The notes beneath the pieces were generated by a model. The model was given only the letters and a program-made list of their open reading frames with translations, was not told the DNA's origin and did no database searches. The position numbers were made by a program, and so were the translations under genes. A DNA stretch of 64,000 bases from Forficula auricularia (Eukaryota > Arthropoda > Insecta > Dermaptera > Forficulidae). Where the stretch lies: assembly GCA_024734495.1 (NCBI GenBank), contig JALMQS010000264.1, positions 124,001 through 188,000 on the forward strand. Direction: 5' to 3'. Position 1 is the first letter of the stretch; every line of letters starts with the position of its first letter. Below are positions 21,372 to 31,400 of this stretch, in pieces.

Positions 21372-23070
21372 GAAAGGAAAGGAGGAAGGATTGCAATAAA
21401 TTACACTTTATTTTATATGTGTTAATTTTTTCTTTCCTCACCACCTCTGGGCTGCCCTCCATTACATTCAATTAAAATTTATATAGTTATAATTAAAATA
21501 ATATAGCTTACAAATGCACAGATGCAAAAAATCACATGATCTATACTTGAGGCTTTTTATTGGCTGGCTGGCAAAGTGAGGAATGCCACTTGATGTCAGC
21601 CCAAACGGGTTCTAGTTTCCCTTTCAAAGATTACTTAATTTATATGCAGAAAAAAAATATATTAAAAAAAACTTGCTTTTATTTCAGAAAATACTAAAAA
21701 AAAATAGAAAATAAATTTTTTTTAAGAATCAAAAAAATTTCGGTACTTTCATGTCTAATTAAAAGCGTGGGCGTTTTTATCCTGAAATATGCGCCACGAT
21801 TTTATTCTTAGCCTTAGGACAATGTACATTTTTTTTTTTTTAAACTGAATAAAATTTTATTCTCTACTTTTTAGTACATTTTAAAATAAAACCGAGATTT
21901 TTTTAAACATATAAGTATTTATATATTGTTTCAGCATTGAAAATTGGTAGGTATATGACGTACGTAAGAAATTAAATCAAATAGTAAAAAAAATAACTTT
22001 GAATTATATAGCTAGTTGTAAGCCGTGATATTTTTTGTTAATTTATACATTAATTTTTTTTTAAGTTTAAATTACAAGTATATTTTTGTTTTCTATTCTA
22101 ATTCCTTAATTAAATATTGTAATACGCAAGTCCTAGTTGATAGCGGGCGGGAATTTCCGCCCTGTATGCACAGCATCAATTAAAAGCATTGATTGCACAC
22201 AAAGGCGGAAAATTTCAAGAAAGTCGCCTCGGAGTAGATTGAAAGTTCGATTACAAAATTTTACAATAGAAAAAAGTACAGTTTTTAAGTTAGACCCTTT
22301 TTTAATCGAAATAATAATAAATAATAATAATAAAAAATTTGACACTGTAGAGAAGACGTCAAGTCTATTTGATTAAACTTCTTTTCTTAACTTTTAAAAA
22401 ACAGGTGTTTTTTTTATTAAATATGTGATGTTAAGGTTACTAAAAGTACTAAAGTATTTTTTGCACATTTTATATTAAATATTATTTTACTTTTAGTTTG
22501 AGCTTGTATACTATTTAGTGTGCTGAAGATCAACCCTTTAGTTTAGTGAGTTTCCTCTATACGTAACTTCAATTAACTTCTAAGATCAGATCATCAAATT
22601 CGATTAAAAAAAGTAATTTTTTTTTTAATGAAAATGATAAGAGAAGGAGTTACACCAAAAAGGTGCAACCCCTAAAGGTTGTTCCTTAGTAAATTCTGAA
22701 ACTATTAGAAGAAAACATTAACTGTGCAAATTTCAAGAAAGAAAATTTAGTTGATTATAAATAATTATACGTATGTTTTGTTTAAAATATTATGGTTTCG
22801 AATCTGGAAAAGTGGGTTGTGTTATTTTTTCAAACATATTTACTTCTGAAATCTTTTGATTAAGGATTCCAAAAATATATCCCTAACCATAAATACTTTT
22901 AAAATGTTAATTTTAGTGGGCGAAAAACATCATAAAAAATTCCACTTAATTTCAAAACTAGTTAAAAAAAAACAGATAAAAGTATTTTAATTATAAAATT
23001 TCAAATTATTTTGATTCCGTAAAACAAATCACAGGGAATTGGATAAATTAAAACACAGAGTTTTTATTAA

Positions 23071-23119
23071 ATGGGCCAGACGTTTCGTCAATTTATTTTG
23101 ACTTCCTCAGTGGCTCATT
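23071..23119 (-). ncRNA. Hammerhead ribozyme, family G, left arm (complete)
   Basis: Minus strand: helix I GCCA/TGGC extended by AATG/CATT, core CTGAGGA, extra A, helix II GTCAA/TTGAC with six-base loop, GAAA, then CGTC with loopless helix III. All conserved bases are kept (N7 is G, which is allowed). In sense orientation inside the mbl pre-mRNA. Confidence 0.8.
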
Positions 23120-23207
23120 TTATCACTCTTTGTCAAAAATAGCTCTTCTATAAGACTTAACATCATTAACCTCTCTTTAGCACAACATTCTTGGCTCACA
23201 ATATAAA

Positions 23208-23363
23208 CTTTTTTTTTTTGGCTTTTCGGTCTTTCTAGCCATAAGCCAATTTACGATACTACCCCCCTGGGTAAGGTTTTAGCCTGATGCCTCGAGTCGG
23301 ATTCGAACCCGGGTCCACTTAGTTAGCAGGCTGACACGCTACCACCTAGCCTACCCGACCCCC
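23208..23363 (-). mobile_element. tRNA-derived SINE, family 1, copy a
   Basis: Minus strand: head GGTAGGCTAGGTGGTAGCGT, box B GGGTTCGAATCCGAC, body ending GACCGAAAAGCC and a poly(A) tail. Flanked by the target duplication CACAATATAA (23197-23206 and 23364-23373). Confidence 0.75.
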
Positions 23364-23480
23364 CACAATATAATCTTGGAATCGACTTTTTTCTTTAACA
23401 ATTAAAATTTGACTCATTAGTATTTAATTTCTATTTTACATCTGTTATCTCTGTATAAAAACGACGACAAATTTTAATTT

Positions 23481-23632
23481 TTTTTTTGGCTTTTCGGTCT
23501 TTCTAGCCATAAGCCAATTTACGATACTACCCCCTGGGTCAGATTTTAGCCGGATGCCTCGAGTCGGATTCGAACCCGGGTCCTCTTGGTTAGCAGGATG
23601 ACACGCTACCACCTAGCCTAACCCGACCCCCA
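23481..23632 (-). mobile_element. tRNA-derived SINE, family 1, copy b
   Basis: Same structure as copy a. Flanks AATTTTAATT and AATTATAATT look like a slightly diverged target duplication. Only about 120 bp from copy a, in the same orientation. Confidence 0.72.
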
Positions 23633-23753
23633 ATTATAATTGTTAAAGAAAAAAGTCGTTTCCAAGGTTATGGTGAGCCAAGAATCCGGCTAAAGAGAGA
23701 TTAATTGATGTTAAGTCTTATAGAAAAACTGTTTTTGACAAAGAGTGATAAAA

Positions 23754-23795
23754 TGAGCCACTGAGAAAGTCAAAATAAATTGACGAAACGTCTCT
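23754..23795 (+). ncRNA. Hammerhead ribozyme remnant, family G, right arm
   Basis: Core CTGAGAA (G8 changed to A without change of C3, so the 3-8 pair is broken), helix II GTCAA/TTGAC and GAAACGTC intact, helix I lost on the 3' side (TCTA instead of TGGC). Probably inactive. Confidence 0.6.
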
Positions 23796-24908
23796 ATGTG
23801 TTTTAATTTATCCAATTCCCTGTGATTTGTCTTACGGAATCAAAATAATTTGAAATTTTATAATTAAAATACTTTTATCTGTTTTTGACCGACTTTGAAA
23901 AAAAAAAGGAGGTTATTTTAACTAGTTTTGAAATAAATCGGAATTTTCTATGATGTTTATCGCACACTAAAATTAATATTTTAAAAATATTTATGTTATA
24001 TTTTTGGAATCCTTAATCCCAAGATTTCATAAGTAAATAAGTTTGACAAAATAATACACAATCCCATTTCCAGAATGAAATTTACTATGGATACGAAAGA
24101 TGTAAGTAACATTATTTTGATTTTTCCTGAATTTAGGTTTATAAATTTGAATTATTTAATATCTAGTACAATCTTATTCCCAGATTTATAGCTGTGGGTG
24201 TAGCTCTTTGTTTCGAATAGAAGCAATAGAAGTTTAATCAAAAATGCGACTTAATGTTAAATCTTGCAGAATCTATATTTAATAAAACTCAAGTTCGAAT
24301 TCTAATCGACGCTTTGATATTATTTTGCGCTCAAAAAATATTTATATATATATATATTGTATATATAATAGATAAGCCAGTCTCTGCATTCTGCTCATAA
24401 AAATTAATATTCTATATAAAAAAGATAAATATTTATATATATTTATTTGAGCCGTTTATTTTGAAAGTGGCTTAAGTCGCCGATTTCTCAAAAAATTGAG
24501 TTACCTAGCTATTTTATTTATAATACCTATATATTAATAATTCTACATAATTTTCAACCCCTATGGCAAATGCAAGTGGAAGAGAAATACATTATTTTTT
24601 ACAAAATTATATTTATATTAATGTAAAGTTATTTATGTATATTTTAATATTCTTTAAAGGTTAATAATGTTTGTTTTTCATAATCCAATATTGTTTCATT
24701 CATTATTTATTACTTACATTTTCACTTTAAAAGTTGAAATATTTATTTCAAGGGATTTAGGTATTTTATTAATTTTGAAAATGGCTCAAGCCCAGTTATG
24801 ACTAACACAAACGTATTATTTTTATTGTTGTAGGTAATTGTAGATATTCGTTTATTATTTGATAATTTGTTGTAATTAAATTTGTATTGATGCCTGATAG
24901 ACCTAGCC

Positions 24909-25574
24909 CGAGGGGTGAACCGCGACCTAATATGCTGTACACCTACTTCCACTTGTACTTCCAAATATTTCCAAGAACTTCCAAATATTTCCAAGTACTT
25001 CCAAATATTTCTAAGTACTTCCAAATATTCCCAAGCACTTCCAAACATTCTCAAGTACTTCCAAATATTTCCAAGTGCTTTCAAATATTTTCAAGTGCTT
25101 TCAAATATTTCCAAGTACTTCCAAATATTCCCAAGCACTTACAAATATTTCCAAGAACTATACAAATATTCCCAAGCACTTCTAAACATTCTCAAGTACT
25201 TCCAAATATTTTCAAGTGCTTTCAAATATTTCCAAGTACTTCCAAATATTCCCAAGCACTTACAAATATTTCCAAGTACTTCCAAATATTTCCAAGTACT
25301 TCCAAACATTCTCAAGTACTTACAAATATTTCCAAGTGCTTTTAAATATTTCCAGTACTTCCAAATATTCACAAGCACTTACAAATATTTCCAAGTACTT
25401 CAAAATATTCCCAAGCACTTACAAATATTTCCAAGTGCTTCCAAATATTTTCAAGTGCTTTCAAATATTTCCAAGTACTTCCAAATATTCCCAAGCACTT
25501 CCAAATATTTCCAAGCATTTCCAAAATACTTCCAAAGAGGTGTACACCTACTTCCAATCGCGGATCACCCCTCG
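24909..25574. mobile_element. MITE with 8-bp target duplication and minisatellite body, long copy
   Basis: Terminal inverted repeats CGAGGGGTGAACCGCGA (left) and TCGCGGATCACCCCTCG (right), followed inward by GTACACCTACTTCCA on both sides. Flanked by the perfect duplication ACCTAGCC (24901-24908 and 25575-25582). An 8-bp duplication is typical of hAT and P superfamilies. The body is a tandem array (see 24950-25540). A short sister copy lies at 57773-57958. Confidence 0.85.
24950..25540. repeat. 20-bp minisatellite array, about 29 units
   Basis: Units of consensus TACTTCCAAATATTTCCAAG with variants (CAAGCACTT, CAAGTGCTT). Units are arranged in a loose higher-order pattern, and two single-base indels occur near 25160 and 25354. 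Long open frames in several frames on both strands come from the repeat, not from a gene. Confidence 0.9.
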
Positions 25575-25861
25575 ACCTAGCCAGTGAGAAATTGTACCTC
25601 TAAAAGCAGGTCCAGAAATAAAAATGTATTTATTAATATTATTATTATTCTAACTGGGAGGCTAAAACATTGGAAATGTTGTTCGGCCACAGGAAGTAGA
25701 AGTAAGTATTATTCTAACTGGCTTAATACTCGTATATTAGAACTTTAAGAAAAACAAAAACATTATCAATAGATACAAATCTTTTATACAAACAACCTTC
25801 AAACGTTTATTGGAATAAAGTACCTAAAGAAAATTAAAAAAATTAAAAAAAAAATATAAAA

Positions 25862-26031
25862 TTCTAGGTAGTTTTTACAAAAAATAAAAGACAAGATGAA
25901 TATATAATATTATTTCGGGTTATGTTTTCTCTGAGACCTACTGAAGATGGGCTCATTCACCGAAATATATATATAGCGTCATGCTAAACAACCATATTGT
26001 CTTTTATTTTTGTGAACCCTACCTAAATTTT
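25862..26031. mobile_element. Family M small foldback
   Basis: Ends TTCTAGGTAG and CTACCTAAAT with inner mirrored AAAATAAAAGACAA and TTGTCTTTTATTTT. Holds one hammerhead on the plus strand. Confidence 0.5.
25935..25980 (+). ncRNA. Hammerhead-like motif, family M
   Basis: Helix I GACCTA against TAGCGTC (CTA/TAG and GAC/GTC with one bulged C), core CTGAAGA 25941-25947, extra T, weak helix II (GG/CC), GAAA, then a self-complementary TA run. Weak helix II makes this a tentative call. Confidence 0.45.
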
Positions 26032-26127
26032 TTTTAAAATTATTAAAATTTTCTTTACTTTATTTAAATATGTTTCACCAAAAGAACCTACACCATTAAA
26101 AAAAAAAAAACGTTTTTTTGAATACCT

Positions 26128-26172
26128 ACCTAACGTTTCGGTAGAGATTCTCTCCCTTTATCAATGAAATTT
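26128..26172 (-). ncRNA. Hammerhead-like motif, family I (U3-A8 core)
   Basis: Minus strand: TTGATAA, extra A, helix II GG.AGAG/CTCT.CC with loop AAT, GAAACGTT. Helix I on the 3' side is mutated. Confidence 0.5.
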
Positions 26173-26394
26173 TAATTTATGAATTAAAAAAAAAAAAAAA
26201 ATGTTTAATGAAATAAATAATGAAGCAACAATAAACAAATCAATATTTTGAAAAGTAGACAATAATACAAATTTTTATGATGATAAAATTATGTTGATTA
26301 AAAATAAAATACAATATAAATATTTACGAAAAAAAAATAATTAAATTATATATTAGAAAAACAGCTATAAATAAACAAATAAATATATATTAGA

Positions 26395-26600
26395 AGAAAT
26401 TTTCTCCTCGTAAAGAGACGGACTGGTAGAAATTTCAATTTGGGAAGTGTTGGAAGGTAGCCAACCCCGTTTTTTTATATTAATTTCTAGACCCTGAAGA
26501 AGGAAGGAAACGTTGGTTTTTGAATGATGAAAAAATGATTATCCAATAAATATAATTTATTCGAGAGAAGAAGCAACCTGCTTTTCCATCACTTTTCAAT
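26395..26600 (+). mobile_element. Family E fragment with decayed hammerhead
   Basis: GAGACGGACTGGTAGAAATT and GGAAGGTAGCC match the start of family E (about 21090-21130). CCCTGAAGAAGGAAG is followed directly by GAAACGTTGG, so one side of helix II is deleted. Confidence 0.5.
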
Positions 26601-26680
26601 TAAAGCAAATATATATTTTGAAAATAGACAATAAATTATACAGATTGTCAGAATTCATCTCCAAGACAATTAAACATTGT

Positions 26681-27215
26681 GAGTGGCGTAACAATAGGGT
26701 GGCAGGAGGGGCAAAATGCCATGGACCCCCCCAGCGTGAGAGGTCTACGAGCTTACATGAGGATCCTAACATTTATTATAATTAAATTTAATAAATTTTA
26801 TTATTAGGTGTACAAATAGGTTTTGAGGGGTTTACAAAAGATGGCGTAACTAGCATTAAATCGCATCGGATCATCATGTAATTATATTCATGTTAAAGCG
26901 TCATCATTTCCTTATAAAAACCAGTATCTATCATTTCGCTGAAGTGTGAGCAACATACTTTCTTTGTGATCTAACCATGTCAACCTTTGTGCCAACAAAA
27001 CTCAATTTGTTTTTAATTAATTTAAATTACCTACTAAAGTACAGGCACAAATTTAAAGTTACTAGAAAACGGAAAATGCACAGAATAATTATAATAGCGT
27101 TTGTACGTACATTACGTAGTGATTTATTAAAAATAAACTACAACGTTGTTTTAGCTTCTTTAGATTGAAGAAAGATGAATTTGCCACTGGCCTCAAGCGT
27201 TATAGTTACGTCACG
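26681..27215. mobile_element. hAT-like non-autonomous element
   Basis: Left end GAGTGGCGTAACAATAGGG resembles the widespread hAT terminus CAGTGGCGTAACTATAGGG. The right end inverted reads GTGACGTAACTATAACGC. No clean 8-bp duplication and no transposase frame seen. Confidence 0.45.
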
Positions 27216-27300
27216 AATTGTATTATTCTCTATTTTCAAAATATTTATGTCTTTATAAGTAGGTTATAATGAAAGCAAGTCCATAAATTATTTAATTTTA

Positions 27301-27353
27301 TTCAATTTTCGACGTTTCCGAGACTTTTTTCTCTCCTTCTTCAGGGTATTGAA
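27301..27353 (-). ncRNA. Hammerhead ribozyme, family F, left arm
   Basis: Minus strand: helix I TCAAT/ATTGA with an internal loop next to the core, CTGAAGA, extra A, helix II with GAGA/TCTC, GAAACGTC. Core complete. Sense orientation for mbl. Confidence 0.65.
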
Positions 27354-27477
27354 TAGTTATTGATGGGTGAGTATAACTCGATTGTAATATTGTTATATAT
27401 TATTATTATATAATTGTAATATTGTTGCTATCACTGAAAGGAGAGATAAATTGGAACCGAGTTATATCAATAACTAT

Positions 27478-27528
27478 TCAATCCCTGAAGAAGGAGAGAA
27501 AAACAATCTCAGAAACGACGGAAATTGA
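27478..27528 (+). ncRNA. Hammerhead ribozyme remnant, family F, right arm
   Basis: CTGAAGA, extra A, helix II GAGA/TCTC, GAAAC, but GAC replaces GTC at the cleavage site. Helix I TCAAT/ATTGA is kept. Probably inactive. Confidence 0.55.
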
Positions 27529-27682
27529 ATAAAATTAAATAATTTATGGACTGCCTTTCATTATAACCTACTTATTTGGCTTACCAGTCCGTTTTTCTAA
27601 GAAAATAAATAAAATTTTATATGTTTTTATTTTATAGTTGCTTTATAAACTTTTTTAAAGCAAGTATTTTTTCAAAATTGTT

Positions 27683-27736
27683 AAAATGTCCATTAATAAA
27701 GGAAGAATTTCGCCTGAAACGTTTAGTGTTCCAATA
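27683..27736 (+). ncRNA. Hammerhead-like remnant, family I
   Basis: TTAATAA (A8 kept, G5 changed), extra A, decayed helix II, then GAAACGTTTAG. Probably inactive. Confidence 0.35.
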
Positions 27737-28138
27737 AACGTTTGAAGATTGTTTTTTTTTTTTTTTTTTAGTATATAAAAGATTTATATTTATTTATACG
27801 CTCATTACAATCAATAAAATTATTTCAAAAACATTACCTTATACTATGTTATATTAGTGTTATATTAATTTTAAATTAATTGAAACTAGAACCATTTAAA
27901 AATAGATGCAAGTAGGTACTTGGGCAACTTTCAAAATAAACGGCTCATTTATTTATTAATTGATAAGCATGTATAGTGGTATAGATTATTATTAGTAATA
28001 TGAAAGCCCAAAAAATGTTTCTAGAGAGCTGTTAGTGTGTCGTTTAGGGTTGTGAGAGAGAGGGAAGCGATTAAAGAAAACCGAAATCATGAAAGATTAG
28101 TAGGAGAATAGCGCAGAGGGAGGGGAGGGGAGGAGAAG

Positions 28139-28215
28139 GTGGTGGGGAGGGAGGAGAGGGTGTCTCGAACCCGGATCTCTCGGGCAAAAACCCGCCCGCC
28201 CGCCTGCCATGACGG
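28139..28215 (-). repeat. tRNA-like box B sequence, GC-rich
   Basis: Minus strand contains ATCCGGGTTCGAGACAC, a good box B, preceded by a GGCGGGCGGGCGGG run and GGGAGCGTCCGTCATGG. Probably the head of a diverged tRNA-derived SINE; it does not fold as a complete tRNA by eye. Confidence 0.4.
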
Positions 28216-28605
28216 ACGCTCCCCGCCATGGATCGTGACTAATCGAAATTGTTAATAGTCGCTCTCGGATCTACCGTAAGTGAAAGAGAGAGAGAGATGG
28301 ATAATCCGCAGCCTTAAAACAATCAAATTTATAAAAATTTTAAAAAATTTCCGAAATTTTTTTTTGTCTTTAAACAATAATTGTGATTGTTCTAGAAAAC
28401 CCCAATTACTTGTCTCCTTAGAGAACAGGAGTGTACTTTCCGTCCCGCCAATGAATGCAGTATTACAGCGAGCCAATTGAAGCCTTAAATCAATCGTTGA
28501 CTATTGATTTTCTTAAATTTTTTAAAATTTATATCCGAGTACCAGGAGCGAACAGGACTGTACTTTTTTTCCTGCCAATTTAATTTTCATCCAATTTTTG
28601 TGATT

Positions 28606-28850
28606 GTCTTTAAAATCTTTAAAAGTCTCTATCACCGTAAATAATGGTCTGAGAGCCTTAAAACAATCTAATTTATGAAATTTTAAGGAAATTTCGGTAA
28701 TATTTTTGTCTTTAAAATCTTTAAATATCTCTATCTCCGTAAATAATGGTCTGAGAGCCTTACGAAAAAATGTTTGTCTTTAAAATCTTGAAACATCTCT
28801 ATCTCTGTAAATAATGGTCTGGGAGCCTTAAAACAATCGAATTTATGGCT
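28606..28850. repeat. Tandem repeats with CGTAAATAATGGTCTGAG motif
   Basis: Three units of about 60-110 bp share GTCTTTAAAATCTT, ATCTCTATC, GTAAATAATGGTCTG and AGCCTTA. Confidence 0.7.
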
Positions 28851-28867
28851 TCAATTCTCGGATCGAA

Positions 28868-29011
28868 CCCCCCCCCCCCCTACACCCTTTATCTCGGATT
28901 TTAATTATTATACCAAGATAAAGAGATTTTAGATAATAGCAATTAAATGGAAATTCAATTAATCATGAATTCATCGTTAAACGGATTGATTGGAATGTGG
29001 GGGGGGGGGGG
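28868..29011. repeat. C13 and G13 homopolymers 118 bp apart
   Basis: 28868-28880 is 13 C and 28999-29011 is 13 G. Otherwise AT-rich between them. Confidence 0.85.
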
Positions 29012-29954
29012 AGGGGGGAGATAAAAATCAATTTCCAAAAAAAAAGAAATTCATTCATTTATTTTGATTGATTGATTTATGTTTTTGTGATTACATACGT
29101 ATTATAATATTTTTAAGTAAAAGTATACAAAATTTAGTAACGTTACGTACGTGTTAACTAATTGAAATTTCGACAAAACAATATCTCGAAAAATATAATT
29201 TTTTCGATGTTCATTTATTAGGGCTTTTTTGTAGACCAAAACGCCATGGTTTCGCACAATTTTTTTAATCATAATCGTTTCAGCCGTTTTTAAAATATTT
29301 CGAAAAAACGAAGGAAAAAAAAGACTTTTTTTATGCACGATTACAATACTTGACCATATCCTGGATGGTAAAAAATAAAGATTTTCAAAAATTATTTTCT
29401 TTAAATAAAGTTTTTTTTTTTTTGTGGAAAATTCTTTTCTGGAATTCGAGTTACCCTTTAATGGAGAAATGAAATCAATGATAATGAACGAATATGACGG
29501 TGGACAATAGCAAATTGGGAAAGAGAGAGAAGGGCAAGAGTGTGATTGGTGGTGGCAAAAAGGATGGATGAATGGATGAAGGTTTGGTGGGGTTGTCGCG
29601 CGCTCTACCAGTACTTTAAGCCAAACCAAGTTACCATTAAAGGCTGCCCAAGCGTCAGTGGGATGGCAAACGGCAACTTCCCGGCAACCTCAAAAAACAA
29701 AATCAAACAAACAAATCAAAGTGGAAAGTAAAGTGAGTCTGTCCAAAGGTTGTTGTAAAGGTGGAGGAAGGTTGTTTCCAAAAACAAAAAAAAATAAATA
29801 AAAAAAAAAAAAAAAAAAAAAAAGGGACACTCATGCAAAAAATGAAAAAAGTAGTATTAAAAATTAAATTAAATAAATAAATAATAAAAAGAAATAAATA
29901 AATAAAGAAGAAGAGAGCAAGTGGAGGACTGGGAGTTTGACGTGAGGCACTTAC

Positions 29955-30128
29955 CACGGTGGGCACTTGACCAGGGATGATCGGCTGCCCGGGGGGCGTC
30001 AAGCCCATCTGTTGCATGAGAGCGTTCTTCAGAGCCAGGTGATTTCTACCGTTGATCAGCAGTTGATCTTTCAGGTGTTGCGGTGGGTGGAAGTACTTAC
30101 ATGGTGGCTTCTCACGGTTACACCGACC
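29955..30128 (-). CDS. mbl: muscleblind exon A: second CCCH finger and linker start
   Basis: Internal exon of 58 codons starting [19 protein letters not shown]. It supplies the last three zinc ligands of finger 2 (C3-x6-C10-x3-H14); the first Cys must come from the previous exon, which is not in the window. Then comes the very conserved block [20 protein letters not shown] and a linker ending PGQVPTV. Boundaries: acceptor TTTGTAG before GGTCGG at 30128, donor GTG/GTAAGT at 29954, both phase 0. Joining to exon B gives PTV-QATNPYLTG, the expected order for insect muscleblind. Function by family: RNA recognition in the first finger pair during splicing control. Confidence 0.96.
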
Positions 30129-30177
30129 CTACAAATAAACAACAACAAAATACAATTAAAAAATACAATTCACTATT

Positions 30178-31044
30178 AGGGACTGTTCGTTAAACAAAGA
30201 GGCAGCACTACTGCCGAAGGTAGCGCTCTCTTGTGTTTATTTATTCAAATAATTTGGGGCAAAGATTGTATTATAGTACACATCATAGGTAAAAGAGTGC
30301 ACGGAGTGAGGGAAACTCTTTGTCTTGGACGTTTAATAAATCATCCCCCATAGCTTACATTTTCGTCGCAAGTTGGCGCTAAAGTCGTGATACATGGTCC
30401 CTATTTATCATTAAAAGTTTCAGGAGTTATAGAAGCGCTGGCGCTTGAATTCGGATCGAGTTTACACTCGTCTTAGAACAATTTTTATCTTTGTCAATAA
30501 TTCAATCTATGGTAAGGCAATGGGAAACTACCCTGTGAAAAATTTCCCCCAGAAAAATTACAATGGAGACGATACTCTATATAGCGCGCTTGAAGAAGAT
30601 TTGTTAATTATATCAGGCTGAAATGTAGTTTAGCCCCCGTGACGTCAGATGTCAAATCAGCTCCGACGATCAATGGCATTAGGGGAGTTATTTATTAATA
30701 CTTATACTATTTATAACTAAGGTACCCAAATGTCCACTTATTGAACTTATAACGAGTTTAGTTCAGATCTCTGTTCATTTAAATAAAAAAACGACACACA
30801 GTAAGGGGGAGGGGTGATTGGTGATAAAATGTGACAGATGGGCCGGGGATCTTAAAAATTGTGATGTCACAAAAGTCAAATTAAAAAAAAATTTCAAATA
30901 TATTTTTTAGATTTGAGTTTATTTAATAACATATTTTATTACGTCACAATACAGGGGCGGCTCAATGAAAAGAATGTGATACAGGGGAGAGGGGGGTCTA
31001 AACACTTTGAAATTCGTGTGACGTATTTTATGGACGGCCCTAAA
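30178..31044. mobile_element. DNA-transposon-like element with GGGCCGTCCATAAA terminus
   Basis: Left end AGGGACTGTTCGTTAAAC and, inverted at the right end, AGGGCCGTCCATAAAATACG are similar. GGGCCGTCCATAAAT with a nearby GTGACG-type stretch is a recurrent insect repeat terminus; a second copy starts near 47132. Superfamily not assigned. Confidence 0.4.
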
Positions 31045-31194
31045 TGCTTCTATGTCCGTTCAGTGCTTCAACTCGGACGATGAACTGAAAGACACAGTGG
31101 AGGACTGGCTCTTGTCACAGGCTCATAAATTATGGAAACAGGGAATCCTTCGTCTCGTTAAACAGTAGGATAGTTGTGCTCAGGCCTCTGGTGT

Positions 31195-31400
31195 TTACTT
31201 TAAAACTACGACGTTTCGATCGACTTATTTGCACTCGTTCTCAAGTATAAGCACCCACTTTGATTTTAGGTTTTCGCAGAATAAGCCGATCGAAACGCTC
31301 GTAGTTTTATTGTAATATTTGTTCGTGTTAAATAAATAATTATAATTATGTAGGATTTAAATAAAATTCTTACTCTTAATAAATTTAATCACAAAAATAC
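31195..31400. mobile_element. Family J fragment (inverted pair)
   Basis: CTACGACGTTTCGATCGACT on the left faces GCCGATCGAAACG on the right; GTGTTAAATAAATAATTATA follows as in other J copies. Confidence 0.55.
31206..31247 (-). ncRNA. Hammerhead-like motif, family J (U3-A8 core)
   Basis: Minus strand: helix I TAC/GTA, core TTGAGAA, extra C, helix II damaged on the 5' side (GAGTG against CGATC), GAAACGTC. Sense orientation for mbl. Confidence 0.5.

Larger units (their letters stand above)
21112..21475. mobile_element. Family E near-perfect palindrome
   Basis: Two arms of about 175 bp separated by roughly 12 bp (TGTTTCCTTCCT), nearly identical as inverted copies (GAATGTAATGGAAGGCAGCC at the left end, its inverse at the right end). 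The low divergence points to a recent origin. Because of the symmetry the same short peptide frame reads out on both strands; it is not a gene. Confidence 0.75.
22795..24090. mobile_element. Family G long foldback (about 1.3 kb)
   Basis: Arms of roughly 400-500 bp. For example CACAGGGAATTGGATAAATT (left) and AATTTATCCAATTCCCTGTG (right), and TTCAAATTATTTTGATTCCG against its inverse. Hammerhead in each arm. Two SINEs have inserted near the centre, at 23208-23363 and 23481-23632. The right arm has an extra ACCGACTTTG piece absent on the left. Confidence 0.7.
27258..27578. mobile_element. Family F foldback
   Basis: AGGTTATAATGAAAG and CATAAATTATTTAATTTTAT at the left are mirrored by CTTTCATTATAACCT at the right. 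A hammerhead lies in each arm. Confidence 0.65.
25770..27800. mobile_element. Family I foldback carrying several later insertions
   Basis: Left flank ACAACCTTCAAACGTTTATT (about 25790) is mirrored by AATAAACGTTTGAAGATTGT at about 27733. Family I motifs lie at 26128-26172 and 27683-27736. Between the arms are a family M foldback, a family E fragment, a hAT-like element and the family F foldback. Confidence 0.5.
19646..29954 (-). other. mbl: mbl intron between exons A and B
   Basis: 10,309 bp, donor GTAAGT reading minus from 29954, acceptor AG at 19646-19647. Very dense in hammerhead-bearing foldbacks (D, E, G, M, I, F) plus the large minisatellite MITE. The stretches 21480-22790, 24090-24900 and 29020-29950 otherwise show AT-rich or low-complexity sequence. 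29520-29700 is slightly GC-richer with no recognisable product. Confidence 0.85.

Noticed and set aside
21116..21471. Identical 73-residue frames on both strands
   Set aside because: They are the two arms of the family E palindrome and include the ribozyme region; no coding evidence.
24950..25540. CRISPR-like array
   Set aside because: Head-to-tail 20-bp repeats without unique spacers, in a eukaryotic intron.
24887..25580. Long open frames (up to 221 codons) in all directions across the 20-bp repeat
   Set aside because: They follow from a repeat unit lacking stop codons. The frame shifts with each 20-bp unit and the array is the body of a MITE. Not a gene.
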